A stretch of 12,250 nt of DNA. It comes from Deltaproteobacteria bacterium. GTDB taxonomy: Bacteria; Desulfobacterota; Desulfobulbia; Desulfobulbales; Desulfobulbaceae. The notes below the pieces were generated by a model, which searched no databases, was not told the origin of the DNA, and worked only from the letters and a program-made list of their open reading frames with translations. This document shows, piece after piece, positions 1 to 6,847 of this stretch. Position 1 is the stretch's first letter. Each line of letters opens with the position of its first letter. The stretch lies in assembly GCA_024277485.1 (NCBI GenBank), contig JAJRVA010000166.1:1-12250 (forward strand). The letters run 5' to 3'. A program made the position numbers and the translations under genes.

Positions 1-1
1 A

Positions 2-43
2 CCGTACCCGGGGAAGCCTGTTATTGTTCAAGAAACCGCATAA
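2..43 (+). CDS. C-terminal tail of an unidentified upstream gene (partial)
   Basis: One frame is open from the left edge to a TAA at 41-43 and ends in the residues PYPGKPVIVQETA. This reads like an ordinary protein C-terminus, and the stop lies 20 nt before the next ATG, as expected for the preceding gene of an operon. Thirteen residues are too few to name a family. From context it could be a MetF, HdrA or HdrB type subunit of the same complex, but this is only a guess. A second frame, ending in TGA at 57-59, is also open and cannot be excluded. Confidence 0.35.
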   Translation, partial: PYPGKPVIVQETA

Positions 44-63
44 TTCAGCTTGTTGGTGAGAAT

Positions 64-627
64 ATGGCCAGGAAAAAGAAAGAAGTCGTACATGCGCAGT
101 TCAGCGGCGAGGTGATCGCCGAACCGGGTGGTGAACACTTAAACAGCTGTTTTTCATGCGGCGCCTGTTCCGGCATCTGCCCGGTCAGCCAGGCTATTCC
201 GGAATTTGATCCCCGCAAGATTATACACATGGTTCGCATGGGCCTGTCAGAGCGACTCCTGTCCTCGGACCTGCTCTGGTACTGTTCCGGTTGCCGAAGC
301 TGTGTGTTTGTCTGCCCGCAGGATGTCAGTTTTGCGGACATCATGGGAGCGCTCTCCAGGCTGGCAATACGCAAAGGATATGTCAGCAAAGAGCAGCTTG
401 TTGCCAAGGGAAAGGCAGCCGAGGTTAAGCGCGATCTCTGCGTTTCGTGCCTGACCTGTGTGCGGGTCTGCCCCTGGGAAATTCCCAAGATTGATGAAGG
501 TGGATATGCCGCCATAGATGTGGAAGGATGCCGGGCATGCGGTATATGTGTTGCAGAGTGCCCAGCCCAGGCCATTGTACTGAACGAATCCGAGGATGAG
601 CGGCTTATCGCTGCCTGTGGAATATAA
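64..627 (+). CDS. HdrC-like protein fused to a 2[4Fe-4S] ferredoxin domain
   Basis: This 187-residue protein is built around four CxxCxxCxxxCP motifs: C29-C39, C74-C84, C126-C136 and C156-C166. The first two have the wide spacing and the WYCSGCRSC context of heterodisulfide reductase subunit C. The last two are spaced like a bacterial ferredoxin. It should be a cytoplasmic electron-wire subunit that passes electrons between a flavin subunit (HdrA type) and a partner. No membrane segment is visible. The ATG at 64 has a weak GGTGAG (55-60) upstream and places the first cysteine about 28 residues in, as usual for HdrC. The mvhD-like gene follows after 15 nt and metV comes next, so its likely job is in a methylene-THF reductase complex. 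HdrC homologues usually carry only the first two clusters. A related ferredoxin-type subunit of another Hdr/Qmo-like complex is possible. Confidence 0.85.
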   Translation: MARKKKEVVHAQFSGEVIAEPGGEHLNSCFSCGACSGICPVSQAIPEFDPRKIIHMVRMGLSERLLSSDLLWYCSGCRSCVFVCPQDVSFADIMGALSRLAIRKGYVSKEQLVAKGKAAEVKRDLCVSCLTCVRVCPWEIPKIDEGGYAAIDVEGCRACGICVAECPAQAIVLNESEDERLIAACGI

Positions 628-632
628 CACGT

Positions 633-636
633 GGAG
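633..636 (+). promoter_or_regulatory. Ribosome binding site deciding the mvhD-like start
   Basis: GGAG lies 6 nt before the ATG at 643. A GTG at 631 is in frame, but it overlaps this site and has no good upstream Shine-Dalgarno sequence. The ATG at 643 is therefore the better start. Confidence 0.6.
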
Positions 637-642
637 ACGGAA

Positions 643-1050
643 ATGAGCTTTACCCCTGATATCAGAGTATTCAGCTGTCATTATACATCCCAGCAGAGCT
701 GTGCAGGTGAAGGCAAAGAACTGGAACGCCTCGATTTTCCGGAAAATGTTCGCCTTTCCAGGGTGACCTGTACCGGCAAGCTGCAGGAGGTGACCCTGCT
801 GGGGGCTTTTGAGGACGGGGCTGACGGCGTCTATGTTGTCGGCTGTCCGGCCGATTCCTGCCACAACGTCAAAGGCAGCCAGCGGGCGGCCAAAAGAGTC
901 GAGGCCGTCAAACAGGCCCTTGGCGAGCTTGATATCGAGCCTGAGCGGGTGGCGATGTACCACCTGCCCCGTGGTCTGCACCCGGAGTTTGTCGATGCTG
1001 CCAAAGAGATGAACGAACGTATCCAACAGATGGGTCCCAGTCCGTTCTGA
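643..1050 (+). CDS. mvhD: MvhD/FlpD-like hydrogenase delta-subunit family iron-sulfur protein
   Basis: This 135-residue protein (139 if GTG 631 is used) matches the MvhD family. It has an N-terminal cysteine region (C12, C20), then C43 in VTCTGK, then GADGVYVVGCPADSCH with C68 and C73, followed by the family's ERV segment. MvhD carries a [2Fe-2S] cluster and links HdrA to an electron donor or acceptor such as a hydrogenase, formate dehydrogenase or MetFV. Here the neighbours (HdrC-like before, MetV-like after) point to the methylene-THF reductase type of complex. The usual CxWC pair near the N-terminus is not intact: the second position is Thr15, and another Cys occurs at 20. The family call is firm; the exact partner is inferred. 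Confidence 0.85.
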   Translation: MSFTPDIRVFSCHYTSQQSCAGEGKELERLDFPENVRLSRVTCTGKLQEVTLLGAFEDGADGVYVVGCPADSCHNVKGSQRAAKRVEAVKQALGELDIEPERVAMYHLPRGLHPEFVDAAKEMNERIQQMGPSPF

Positions 1051-1075
1051 AACGGAGAACCTGATTATTTTCAGG
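1041..1075 (+). other. Two small tandem hairpins after the mvhD-like gene
   Basis: TCCGTT-CTGA-AACGGA (1041-1056) forms a 6-bp stem with a tetraloop that straddles the mvhD-like stop codon. CCTGA-TTATTT-TCAGG (1060-1075) forms a 5-bp stem with a 6-nt loop. Neither is followed by a T run, so they are not typical intrinsic terminators. They fill most of the 75-nt gap before metV and might affect mRNA processing or relative expression, but chance is possible. Confidence 0.3.
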
Positions 1076-1125
1076 AATACCCCTTCAATGGACTGAACTG
1101 ATCCGTTATTCGAGAGGAGTTACAG

Positions 1126-1794
1126 ATGATCGTCGCTGAAAGAAAGCCCATGGCAGAGATACTGGACATGGTCAAAGACTGCAAAAAAATCCTTGTTCTG
1201 GCCTGCCGGGGCTGCGTTACCGTCTGTTCCGCAGGTGGTGAACGGGAAGCCGAGATCCTGGCCTCTCTCATCAGGCTCGGCCTGAAAAAGAACGGCAGAA
1301 AAGCGAAAGTGTTTGAAGGCTCCTTGGTCCGCCAGTGTGACAGGGAATACATTGACGCTATTGACGAATGGAAAGGCAAGTATGATGCCATTGTATCCAC
1401 GGCCTGTGGGGTCGGGGTCAACTTCATTGCCAACCTGCGGCCGTCTGATGCTGTATTTCCTGCTTTAAACACCTCCTTTTTCGGCGGTTCCGCCGAACAG
1501 GGAATCTGGAGCGAGCAGTGTGCCGGCTGCGGCAACTGCGTGCTGCACCTGACTGGAGGTCTCTGCCCGGTGGCGCGCTGCGCGAAAAGCCTGATGAACG
1601 GCCCCTGCGGAGGCTCGGTTGACGGTTGCTGCGAGATCAACAAAAATGTCGATTGCATATGGCAGATGATCTACGACCGCATGGGCCGTCTTGACCGCCG
1701 GGACGAAATGAGTGAACCCGCTCCCATCAGGGACTGGTCTGTTGCCGGGCACGGCGGGCCGCGCAAGCAGGTCCGGGACGACCTGACGGTCTAA
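1126..1794 (+). CDS. metV: MetV-like methylene-tetrahydrofolate reductase C-terminal domain protein
   Basis: This 222-residue protein has the hallmarks of the MTHFR C-terminal (MetV) family. An N-terminal Rossmann-like part contains CRGCVTVC (C27, C30, C34). The cysteine signature follows at residues 132-169: CAGCGNC, then TGGLCPVARC, then NGPCGG and CCE. In acetogens MetV pairs with MetF, and together with Hdr and MvhD subunits they reduce methylene-THF to methyl-THF in the methyl branch of the Wood-Ljungdahl pathway. GAGAGGAG at 1112-1119 lies 6 nt before the ATG, so the start is secure. A further ATG at 1150 is less likely. The HdrC-like and MvhD-like genes precede it and a carbonic anhydrase starts 3 nt after it. 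No metF is present in the window. Confidence 0.88.
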   Translation: MIVAERKPMAEILDMVKDCKKILVLACRGCVTVCSAGGEREAEILASLIRLGLKKNGRKAKVFEGSLVRQCDREYIDAIDEWKGKYDAIVSTACGVGVNFIANLRPSDAVFPALNTSFFGGSAEQGIWSEQCAGCGNCVLHLTGGLCPVARCAKSLMNGPCGGSVDGCCEINKNVDCIWQMIYDRMGRLDRRDEMSEPAPIRDWSVAGHGGPRKQVRDDLTV

Positions 1795-1797
1795 GCC

Positions 1798-2370
1798 ATG
1801 AAACCGGCGGAAGTCATCCAGAGGCTGAAAGACGGCAACAGACGTTTTGTGGCCGACAAACTGGACGGCAAACTCCAGGATTCAATGCAGAGGCAGGCCC
1901 TGACCGGCGGACAGTCGCCCTATGCTGTTATCCTTGGCTGTGCGGACAGCCGCGTTGTACCGGAACTCATCTTTGACACCGGATTAGGTGAATTATTCGT
2001 GGTCCGGGTTGCCGGCAATGTTGCCAACACCTCTTCCATTGCCAGCATCGAGTATGCCGTGGCACACCTGAAGGCCGGGGTGATCGTTGTCCTGGGACAT
2101 GAGTGCTGCGGGGCTGTCGCCGCGGCAATCGAAGGGGGAGACAACGGCTACAACCTGAACCACCTGCTTGCCCACATCACGCCTGCACTGGACGCTGCAC
2201 AGGGCCGGGACATGAGCGATATCATACGAAAAAACGCGCGGCTCACTGCCGGCGATCTGGAGACGCGATCGCCGATCCTTGCCCGGGCCGCGCAAAACGG
2301 GAACCTTGTGATCCTTCCCGCCTACTACAATCTTGACAGCGGCAGGGTCGACTTCCTGGAAAGTCCCTGA
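1798..2370 (+). CDS. Beta-class carbonic anhydrase
   Basis: This 190-residue protein should catalyse reversible hydration of CO2 to bicarbonate in the cytoplasm. The zinc ligands are all visible: C48 in CADSR, then H101 and C104 in HECCGA. The Asp50-Arg52 catalytic dyad is present in the same CADSR motif, and VRVAGN at 69-74 is typical of the family. Length is normal for a compact bacterial beta-CA, and there is no signal peptide. The ATG lies 3 nt after the metV stop with no clear Shine-Dalgarno sequence, which suggests translational coupling to metV. The link to a C1-pathway operon suggests it balances CO2 and bicarbonate for carbon fixation or acetyl-CoA oxidation; that role is inference. 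The enzyme call itself is firm. Confidence 0.93.
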   Translation: MKPAEVIQRLKDGNRRFVADKLDGKLQDSMQRQALTGGQSPYAVILGCADSRVVPELIFDTGLGELFVVRVAGNVANTSSIASIEYAVAHLKAGVIVVLGHECCGAVAAAIEGGDNGYNLNHLLAHITPALDAAQGRDMSDIIRKNARLTAGDLETRSPILARAAQNGNLVILPAYYNLDSGRVDFLESP

Positions 2371-2406
2371 ACCCGTGCCGGCTGATTTCTGCAGAAACAG
2401 TCAGGG

Positions 2407-2928
2407 ATGTCGCAAAAAAAACTTGTCATAAGCCGGCAGCGGATCCAGGAGAGGGTACGCAGTCTGGCCGCGCAGATCAGCGCTGACTACAGGGGAAAAA
2501 AACTCGTCCTGGCCGGCGTCCTGAACGGCGCTTTTATCTTTCTTGCCGACCTCTCCCGGGCCATTGTCGTTCCCCATGAAATTGACTTTATCCGCGTTGC
2601 GAGCTACGGTACGGGCGCAGATTCCTCCGGCAAAATCAGGCTCACCAAGGATGTTGAACTGGACCTGGCAGACAAGCATGTCCTGCTGGTCGAGGATATT
2701 GTCGATACCGGCGCCACCCTGGCCTGGCTGGCGGAACAGTTCCGCGGCAAACACGCCCGGTCCGTCCGGATATGCGCCCTGATCGATAAAAAGGAACGCC
2801 GGAAGACAGAGGTCCTTGTCGACTATACCGGCTTTGTCCTGGAGAGCGGTTTTCTGGTCGGTTACGGGCTGGATTATGCTGAACAGCATCGACACCTGGC
2901 TGAAATCTACAGCCTGAATTTTTCCTAA
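2407..2928 (+). CDS. hpt: Hypoxanthine phosphoribosyltransferase
   Basis: This purine salvage enzyme transfers phosphoribose from PRPP to hypoxanthine or guanine to give IMP or GMP. The 173-residue length is standard. Family features are VLNGAFIFLADL (38-49), the PRPP-binding loop VLLVEDIVDTGAT (92-104) with the acidic E96/D97 pair, and GFLVGYGLDYAEQHR near the C-terminus, which corresponds to the family's VGYGLDY base-binding segment. The ATG at 2407 matches the usual N-terminus, although its AGGG (2403-2406) abuts the start codon, so initiation looks weak. It lies 36 nt after the carbonic anhydrase with no terminator seen between them, so it is probably co-transcribed. No functional link with the C1 genes is evident. 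Confidence 0.93.
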   Translation: MSQKKLVISRQRIQERVRSLAAQISADYRGKKLVLAGVLNGAFIFLADLSRAIVVPHEIDFIRVASYGTGADSSGKIRLTKDVELDLADKHVLLVEDIVDTGATLAWLAEQFRGKHARSVRICALIDKKERRKTEVLVDYTGFVLESGFLVGYGLDYAEQHRHLAEIYSLNFS

Positions 2929-2952
2929 TCAGAGACAAAAGGAGGACGATCA

Positions 2953-3609
2953 ATGCCGGCAAAAAAAATTGCTGTTGTCCTGTCAGGCTGCGGCCACCAG
3001 GACGGGGCTGAAATTCACGAGGCAACCCTGACTCTCTGGGCCATTCACAAACATGGCGCTGAATTTCACTGTTTTGCGCCAGATACAATGCAGCATCATG
3101 TCCTCAACCACATCACCGGCCAGGAAATGGATGAGCAGCGCAACGTGCTCATCGAGTCGGCCCGCATCGCCCGGGGAAAAGTAACGGATATCAGCCAGTT
3201 TGATGCCGGCGACTTTGACGGACTCATCTTCCCCGGCGGGGTAGGCGCGGCCAAGAACCTGTGCACCTACGCCATTGACGGACCGGACTGCACGGTGAAC
3301 CCTGATGTTGAACGGGCGATCCGGGAGATGCATGAGGCCGGCAAACCCATCGGCGCCCTCTGCATTGCCCCGGTCATTGTGGCAAAAGTGCTGGGCCGAA
3401 TTGAGGTAACCATCGGCAGCGATGACAACACGGCAGCAAACATTGAACAGATGGGCGCCACCCATGTCCCGACCGGTCATGGTGAAATAACCGTTGACCG
3501 GAAAAACAGGGTGGTCACCACGCCCTGCTACATGCTGGATGCCCGGGTCGACCAGATAGGCGAGGGGGCTGAAAACCTGGTCAAAGCGGTTCTGGAAATG
3601 AGTGACTGA
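2953..3609 (+). CDS. elbB: ElbB-like isoprenoid biosynthesis glyoxalase (DJ-1/GATase1 fold)
   Basis: This 218-residue protein is of normal length for the ElbB family. It shows the N-terminal LSGCGHQDGAEIHEA (11-24), then FPGGVGAAKNL (93-103), and the nucleophile elbow IGALCIAP with C137. The E. coli member has been linked to early isoprenoid biosynthesis and has weak glyoxalase activity; the physiological substrate is not settled. Some family members start the signature with CGVxDG; here it is CGHQDG. A strong AAAAGGAGG (2937-2945) sits 7 nt before the ATG, so this gene is probably well translated. It is the last intact + strand gene before the toxin remnant. A long-chain prenyl synthase is encoded nearby on the other strand, but no direct link can be shown. 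Confidence 0.9.
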   Translation: MPAKKIAVVLSGCGHQDGAEIHEATLTLWAIHKHGAEFHCFAPDTMQHHVLNHITGQEMDEQRNVLIESARIARGKVTDISQFDAGDFDGLIFPGGVGAAKNLCTYAIDGPDCTVNPDVERAIREMHEAGKPIGALCIAPVIVAKVLGRIEVTIGSDDNTAANIEQMGATHVPTGHGEITVDRKNRVVTTPCYMLDARVDQIGEGAENLVKAVLEMSD

Positions 3610-3655
3610 TCAACTTTTCAGCTTTCACTGGCACTCTTATGTATTATATTGAGAA

Positions 3656-3898
3656 GTGCAGTCCCCATTGCAGGCAGGGTGGATTGCCTGCGAACAGGTT
3701 CAGCCCCTGCCGTTGACTGTTACCCATGAAGCCCCGCCGTTGCTTGAAAAAGCGGCAGAGCTCAAAGCCGTCCACCTATTATCACTTGCCGATGCCTCGA
3801 TAGCTGCAGCCGCTATTGAGGAAGAGGCAGTTCTTGTTCATAAGGATCCGGAATTCTCCCACCTGGACGGGCAGCAATTAGCACTTCCCTTTCAATAA
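3656..3898 (+). pseudogene. C-terminal remnant of a PIN-domain (VapC-type) toxin
   Basis: The reading frame encodes 80 residues from a GTG. Residues 18-70 match the second half of a PIN domain: a helix with AAELKA, then LSLADASIAAAA with the conserved acidic D46, then AVLVHKDPEF with D64. The N-terminal half, with the first catalytic Asp and the Glu, is missing: an in-frame TGA lies at 3650-3652. I found no matching N-terminal sequence in the other two frames upstream, and no antitoxin gene is next to it. VapC toxins are Mg-dependent ribonucleases, and this fragment should be inactive. The rest of the 300-base gap (3610-3909) holds nothing else I can recognise. A very short intact protein of unknown role is less likely. 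Confidence 0.7.
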
Positions 3899-3909
3899 AC
3901 GTAAAAAAC

Positions 3910-4866
3910 TTACTCAATGACCACCCATTTTCCGGTCCGGGACGACTCCAGGCATGCCTCGCACAGCCTGACGGCGGCCAGGCCATCCTCCGGGGGAACC
4001 GGGTTCGGCGCCCTGCCTGCCAGGTACTGGACCCAGTCCTGCAGGAGCGGCACCAGTGTATTCTCCGGCGGCCCGGTCTCCAGCCTTTCCCTCCCGGCGC
4101 CGTGGACACGCTCAAGGGTATGATGGATCTGCTCCCCGTGGAGCTGCCCCCTGCGGCCGATAAACTCGAACCGGCCTGAACGGGCATTGCCGACTTTTGA
4201 GCAATCTATTGTGCCGACAATATCATCTTCCATTTCCACCATGACCGCCAGCAGGTCCTCCAGCACAGCGCTGTGGTGCTTACGGCTGACAGCCAGGACC
4301 CGGCGGATCTCCCGGCCGGTTATAAAGCGGAGGGCGTCAAAGACATGCACGGCGGTGTGGAAACTGACCCCGGCGCCGGCCAGGTCAGGATCTTCATGCC
4401 AGGCAAGAGTGGAAGGTTCAAGCCGCTGGTTGGCGGAAAAACAGAAAAGTCGGCCAATGGACGGCAGTTCCCTGCGCAGGCCGAGGATGACCCGATTATA
4501 ACGCAGGGTCTGCGCCACGGTCAGCGGCAGACTTTGACGGGAAAAAAGATCGACTATTTCACGGGCAGAAGCGGTGCCCTCGGCCAGTGGTTTCTCCACA
4601 AGCAGCGGCTTGCTCACCCCGGCACATTCCCGGGCAATATCCGGATTCAGGGTCGGGGGGACCGCGGCGATAACAGCCTCAACACAGCTGTCCATAACCA
4701 GGTCCTGCCAGTCCGCGTGCCAGGTGCTGTGCCAGCGGTCGGCCTGCCCGGCCGCCTCTTCTGAACGCCTGCTAATTGCCGCCAGTTCAAGCCCTTCAAC
4801 ATCATTGACAATATGGTTGGCATAACGGCTGCCATGCCGTCCCGTACCTATTATCCCTACGCGCAT
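3910..4866 (-). CDS. Gfo/Idh/MocA family NAD(P)-dependent oxidoreductase
   Basis: This 318-residue protein begins with a Rossmann dinucleotide-binding motif GIIGTGRHG (4-12) and has the family's VEKP (E91-K92-P93), the lysine of which is usually part of the active site. A SFHTAVHVFDALRFI segment corresponds to the GxHxxD region of the substrate domain. Family members oxidise or reduce sugars, inositols or related compounds; the substrate cannot be read from sequence. AGGGAG (4872-4877 on the + strand) lies 5 nt before the ATG. It is the last gene of the four-gene - strand run, 20 nt after the deacetylase, which hints at a role in cell-surface sugar metabolism, though that is only context. It ends 11 bases from the PIN remnant on the opposite strand. 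Confidence 0.88.
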   Translation of the reverse strand: MRVGIIGTGRHGSRYANHIVNDVEGLELAAISRRSEEAAGQADRWHSTWHADWQDLVMDSCVEAVIAAVPPTLNPDIARECAGVSKPLLVEKPLAEGTASAREIVDLFSRQSLPLTVAQTLRYNRVILGLRRELPSIGRLFCFSANQRLEPSTLAWHEDPDLAGAGVSFHTAVHVFDALRFITGREIRRVLAVSRKHHSAVLEDLLAVMVEMEDDIVGTIDCSKVGNARSGRFEFIGRRGQLHGEQIHHTLERVHGAGRERLETGPPENTLVPLLQDWVQYLAGRAPNPVPPEDGLAAVRLCEACLESSRTGKWVVIE

Positions 4867-4886
4867 CCGGACTCCCTACTGTTTTT

Positions 4887-5828
4887 TTACTCGACAAGTT
4901 CGTGGATGCCCACCACCCGGGCACTTTTCAGCAGGGTCTCCCTGCACCGGCCAAGCGCGGTCAGGGTCGCCTCATTCGGGTGCCCAATCCCGATGGCATC
5001 TCCCTGTTCCCTGGCAATGGCGATAAGCTCCTTCAGCTGACGGCAGATATCTTCCTGGGTGTGAACATTATCGAGAAAAACGTGCCGCCTGGCGGTCCTG
5101 ATTCCCATGACGCGGGCCTCATCCATGCCTGTACTCGCCGCGCTGGTCATGGAATCGACAAAGAACAAGCCCTCCTCCCTGAGCACACCGAGAAACCGGC
5201 GCATGGCCGGTCGATCTTCGGTGAAACGGGAACCCATATGGTTGTTCACCCCGACAGCATGTGGAACCAGGGCCAGGTTTCCCCGCACGCTCAAGGCCAG
5301 TTCTCCCGGGGACTCCGCCAGGTACAGGGTCCCCGGGCCGGGATCCCACCGGGGATCCGTGGCCTCCATGGGCATGTGAACAAGGATATCGTGTCCCTGT
5401 TCCCAGGCCTGTTCCTCCAGTTCCGGCGTAAAAGGGGCATGGGGCAGAAAGGAATAGGTCAGGTTCAGGTCAAGGTCCAGCATCTGCTCACCCAGCCGCC
5501 GCTGGTTCCCCATATCATCAATGATGATCGCGATACGGGGTTTTTCCTGCTGGTCAGTCGGGGAAGAACAGGCCTCTTCATCCACTCCGGTTACGGTGCC
5601 GGCCCGACCAGGAACCTCAGGCCCTGCCTCTGCGGATCGCGTTGCAAGAGACGAAGGAGAGACGGCCTTCCCATCTGGCCCAACACTCCCCTGATCTCCT
5701 GAACCGGGCTCATTCATCGCATTTCGCGTATTCGTACACGATACCAGTGTGAGCGCGAGCAGGAGAACAACAGTACTACGGCACACAATATTGAAAAACG
5801 AAAAGTCCCGGCAAACCGTCCTCCCCAT
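4887..5828 (-). CDS. Divergent polysaccharide deacetylase family lipoprotein
   Basis: This 313-residue protein has a hydrophobic stretch at 19-30 ending in the lipobox LVSC (C31), so it is probably a lipoprotein. A low-complexity Gly/Ser/Pro/Glu-rich linker runs to about residue 95. The catalytic-type domain then shows IIIDDMG (101-107), HMPMEA (151-156) and NNHMGS (195-200), which are signatures of the divergent polysaccharide deacetylase (YibQ-like) family. Members resemble NodB-type deacetylases, but their substrate is generally unknown. The ATG lies 5 nt after the prenyl synthase stop, with a weak AGGTAAG upstream. Its place after a prenyl synthase would suit an envelope role. The family call is strong, and activity is not proven. 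Confidence 0.9.
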   Translation of the reverse strand: MGRTVCRDFSFFNIVCRSTVVLLLALTLVSCTNTRNAMNEPGSGDQGSVGPDGKAVSPSSLATRSAEAGPEVPGRAGTVTGVDEEACSSPTDQQEKPRIAIIIDDMGNQRRLGEQMLDLDLNLTYSFLPHAPFTPELEEQAWEQGHDILVHMPMEATDPRWDPGPGTLYLAESPGELALSVRGNLALVPHAVGVNNHMGSRFTEDRPAMRRFLGVLREEGLFFVDSMTSAASTGMDEARVMGIRTARRHVFLDNVHTQEDICRQLKELIAIAREQGDAIGIGHPNEATLTALGRCRETLLKSARVVGIHELVE

Positions 5829-5833
5829 GCAAC

Positions 5834-6847
5834 TTACCTGTCCCTGTCCAGGACATACCGGGCAAGCCCGGTCAAGACTGCCAGGCAGCCGGGATCCCCG
5901 CTTTGGGAAAAAACCTCCAGGGCGGCAACAGCATCTCCCACAAGTGCTGCAGCGGTCTCGCCTGCCGACTTGAAGCCGTGATTTTTCTCCACCAGTTCCG
6001 AGAGAGCGGCGCAGGCCTGCGGATCGGTCCGGTCGCCCGAAAACAGGGCAATAATCGCCTCCCGGTCCTGACTGTCTGCAGTTTTCAGGGCCCGAATCAA
6101 CGGCAGGGTCATCTTGCCTTCGACAAAGTCATTGCCTGTCTTTTTCCCGGTACGTGCAGTATCACCGAGATAGTCGAGCAGGTCGTCGACCACCTGGAAG
6201 GCCTTGCCCAGCTTGTGACCGTACGTTGCCATGGCCTGGCGCTGTCGCTCGTCAGCCCCACCAAAAAGAGCGCCGATCTCGCAGGTTGACTCGATGAGCA
6301 GGGCGGTTTTCCGGTGGATCACCCCAAAGTACTGTTCTTCGGTTACCTGGCAGTCCGCGGCAAAGCGCAACTGCAGAAATTCCCCGTCCACCATGCCGGC
6401 GGTGGCTCGACAGAAGATATCCAGGCCCTCCTGGCCGCTGTACAACCCTACAAGATGCATGGACCGGGCATGGAGCCAGTCGCCGGCAAGGATGGCGGCG
6501 GCCATGCCGTATTTTCTTCCCACCGACGGTCGGCCCCGTCTCTCCCGGGCATTGTCGATGACATCATCATGCACCAGGGTCGCCACATGCAGGTATTCAA
6601 AGGCAGCGGCAAGCCTGTAAACAGAGCCGTCATCCTCCAGGCAGCATATCCGCGCGGCAAGAACGGCCAGCAGGGGACGTATCCTCTTCCCTCCGCCGAA
6701 CAGGGCATACTGAAGCACCTCGACCAGCAGGGGATCATTGTCCCGGAGCGCCGCGGACAGGTCATCACGCATGGCCGCTTCAATGGATGCGGCTTCCCGG
6801 GTTACATATTCACGCAGATCCGTCATCTCGGCTGACGCTTTATTCAT
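5834..6847 (-). CDS. ispB: Long-chain polyprenyl diphosphate synthase (IspB-like)
   Basis: This 337-residue trans-isoprenyl diphosphate synthase adds IPP units to an allylic primer. Motifs are GGGKRIRP (51-58), the first Asp-rich motif DDVID (94-98) and the second FQVVDDLLD (217-225). The residue five before the first motif is Ala89, small as in IspB-type enzymes, so a long chain (for example for a quinone side chain) is expected; the exact length is not known. The ATG at 6847 is chosen because GGAG (6854-6857 on the + strand) lies 6 nt upstream. A TTG at 6862 and an ATG at 6826 are less supported. The start overlaps the end of the helicase gene by 8 nt, so translation is probably coupled. 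Confidence 0.92.
   Translation of the reverse strand: MNKASAEMTDLREYVTREAASIEAAMRDDLSAALRDNDPLLVEVLQYALFGGGKRIRPLLAVLAARICCLEDDGSVYRLAAAFEYLHVATLVHDDVIDNARERRGRPSVGRKYGMAAAILAGDWLHARSMHLVGLYSGQEGLDIFCRATAGMVDGEFLQLRFAADCQVTEEQYFGVIHRKTALLIESTCEIGALFGGADERQRQAMATYGHKLGKAFQVVDDLLDYLGDTARTGKKTGNDFVEGKMTLPLIRALKTADSQDREAIIALFSGDRTDPQACAALSELVEKNHGFKSAGETAAALVGDAVAALEVFSQSGDPGCLAVLTGLARYVLDRDR

Noticed and set aside
1..63. Reading frame of the HdrC-like gene stays open upstream to the window edge
   Set aside because: The upstream residues look unlike HdrC. The ATG at 64 fits the family length, and another frame ends in a plausible protein tail at 43.
247..1026. 259-codon antisense open frame across the HdrC-like and mvhD-like genes
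   Set aside because: It is also in codon register with both sense genes, and the sense proteins are well matched to known families. It is a shadow.
2386..2397. Perfect palindrome TTTCTGCAGAAA before hpt
   Set aside because: Twelve bases with no loop and no T run; it is too short to call an operator or terminator, and the genes around it look co-transcribed.
3631..3659. Imperfect hairpin GCACT...AGTGC after elbB
   Set aside because: The stem is only 5 bp with a bulged extension and a long AT-rich loop, and no T tract follows, so it is not a convincing terminator.
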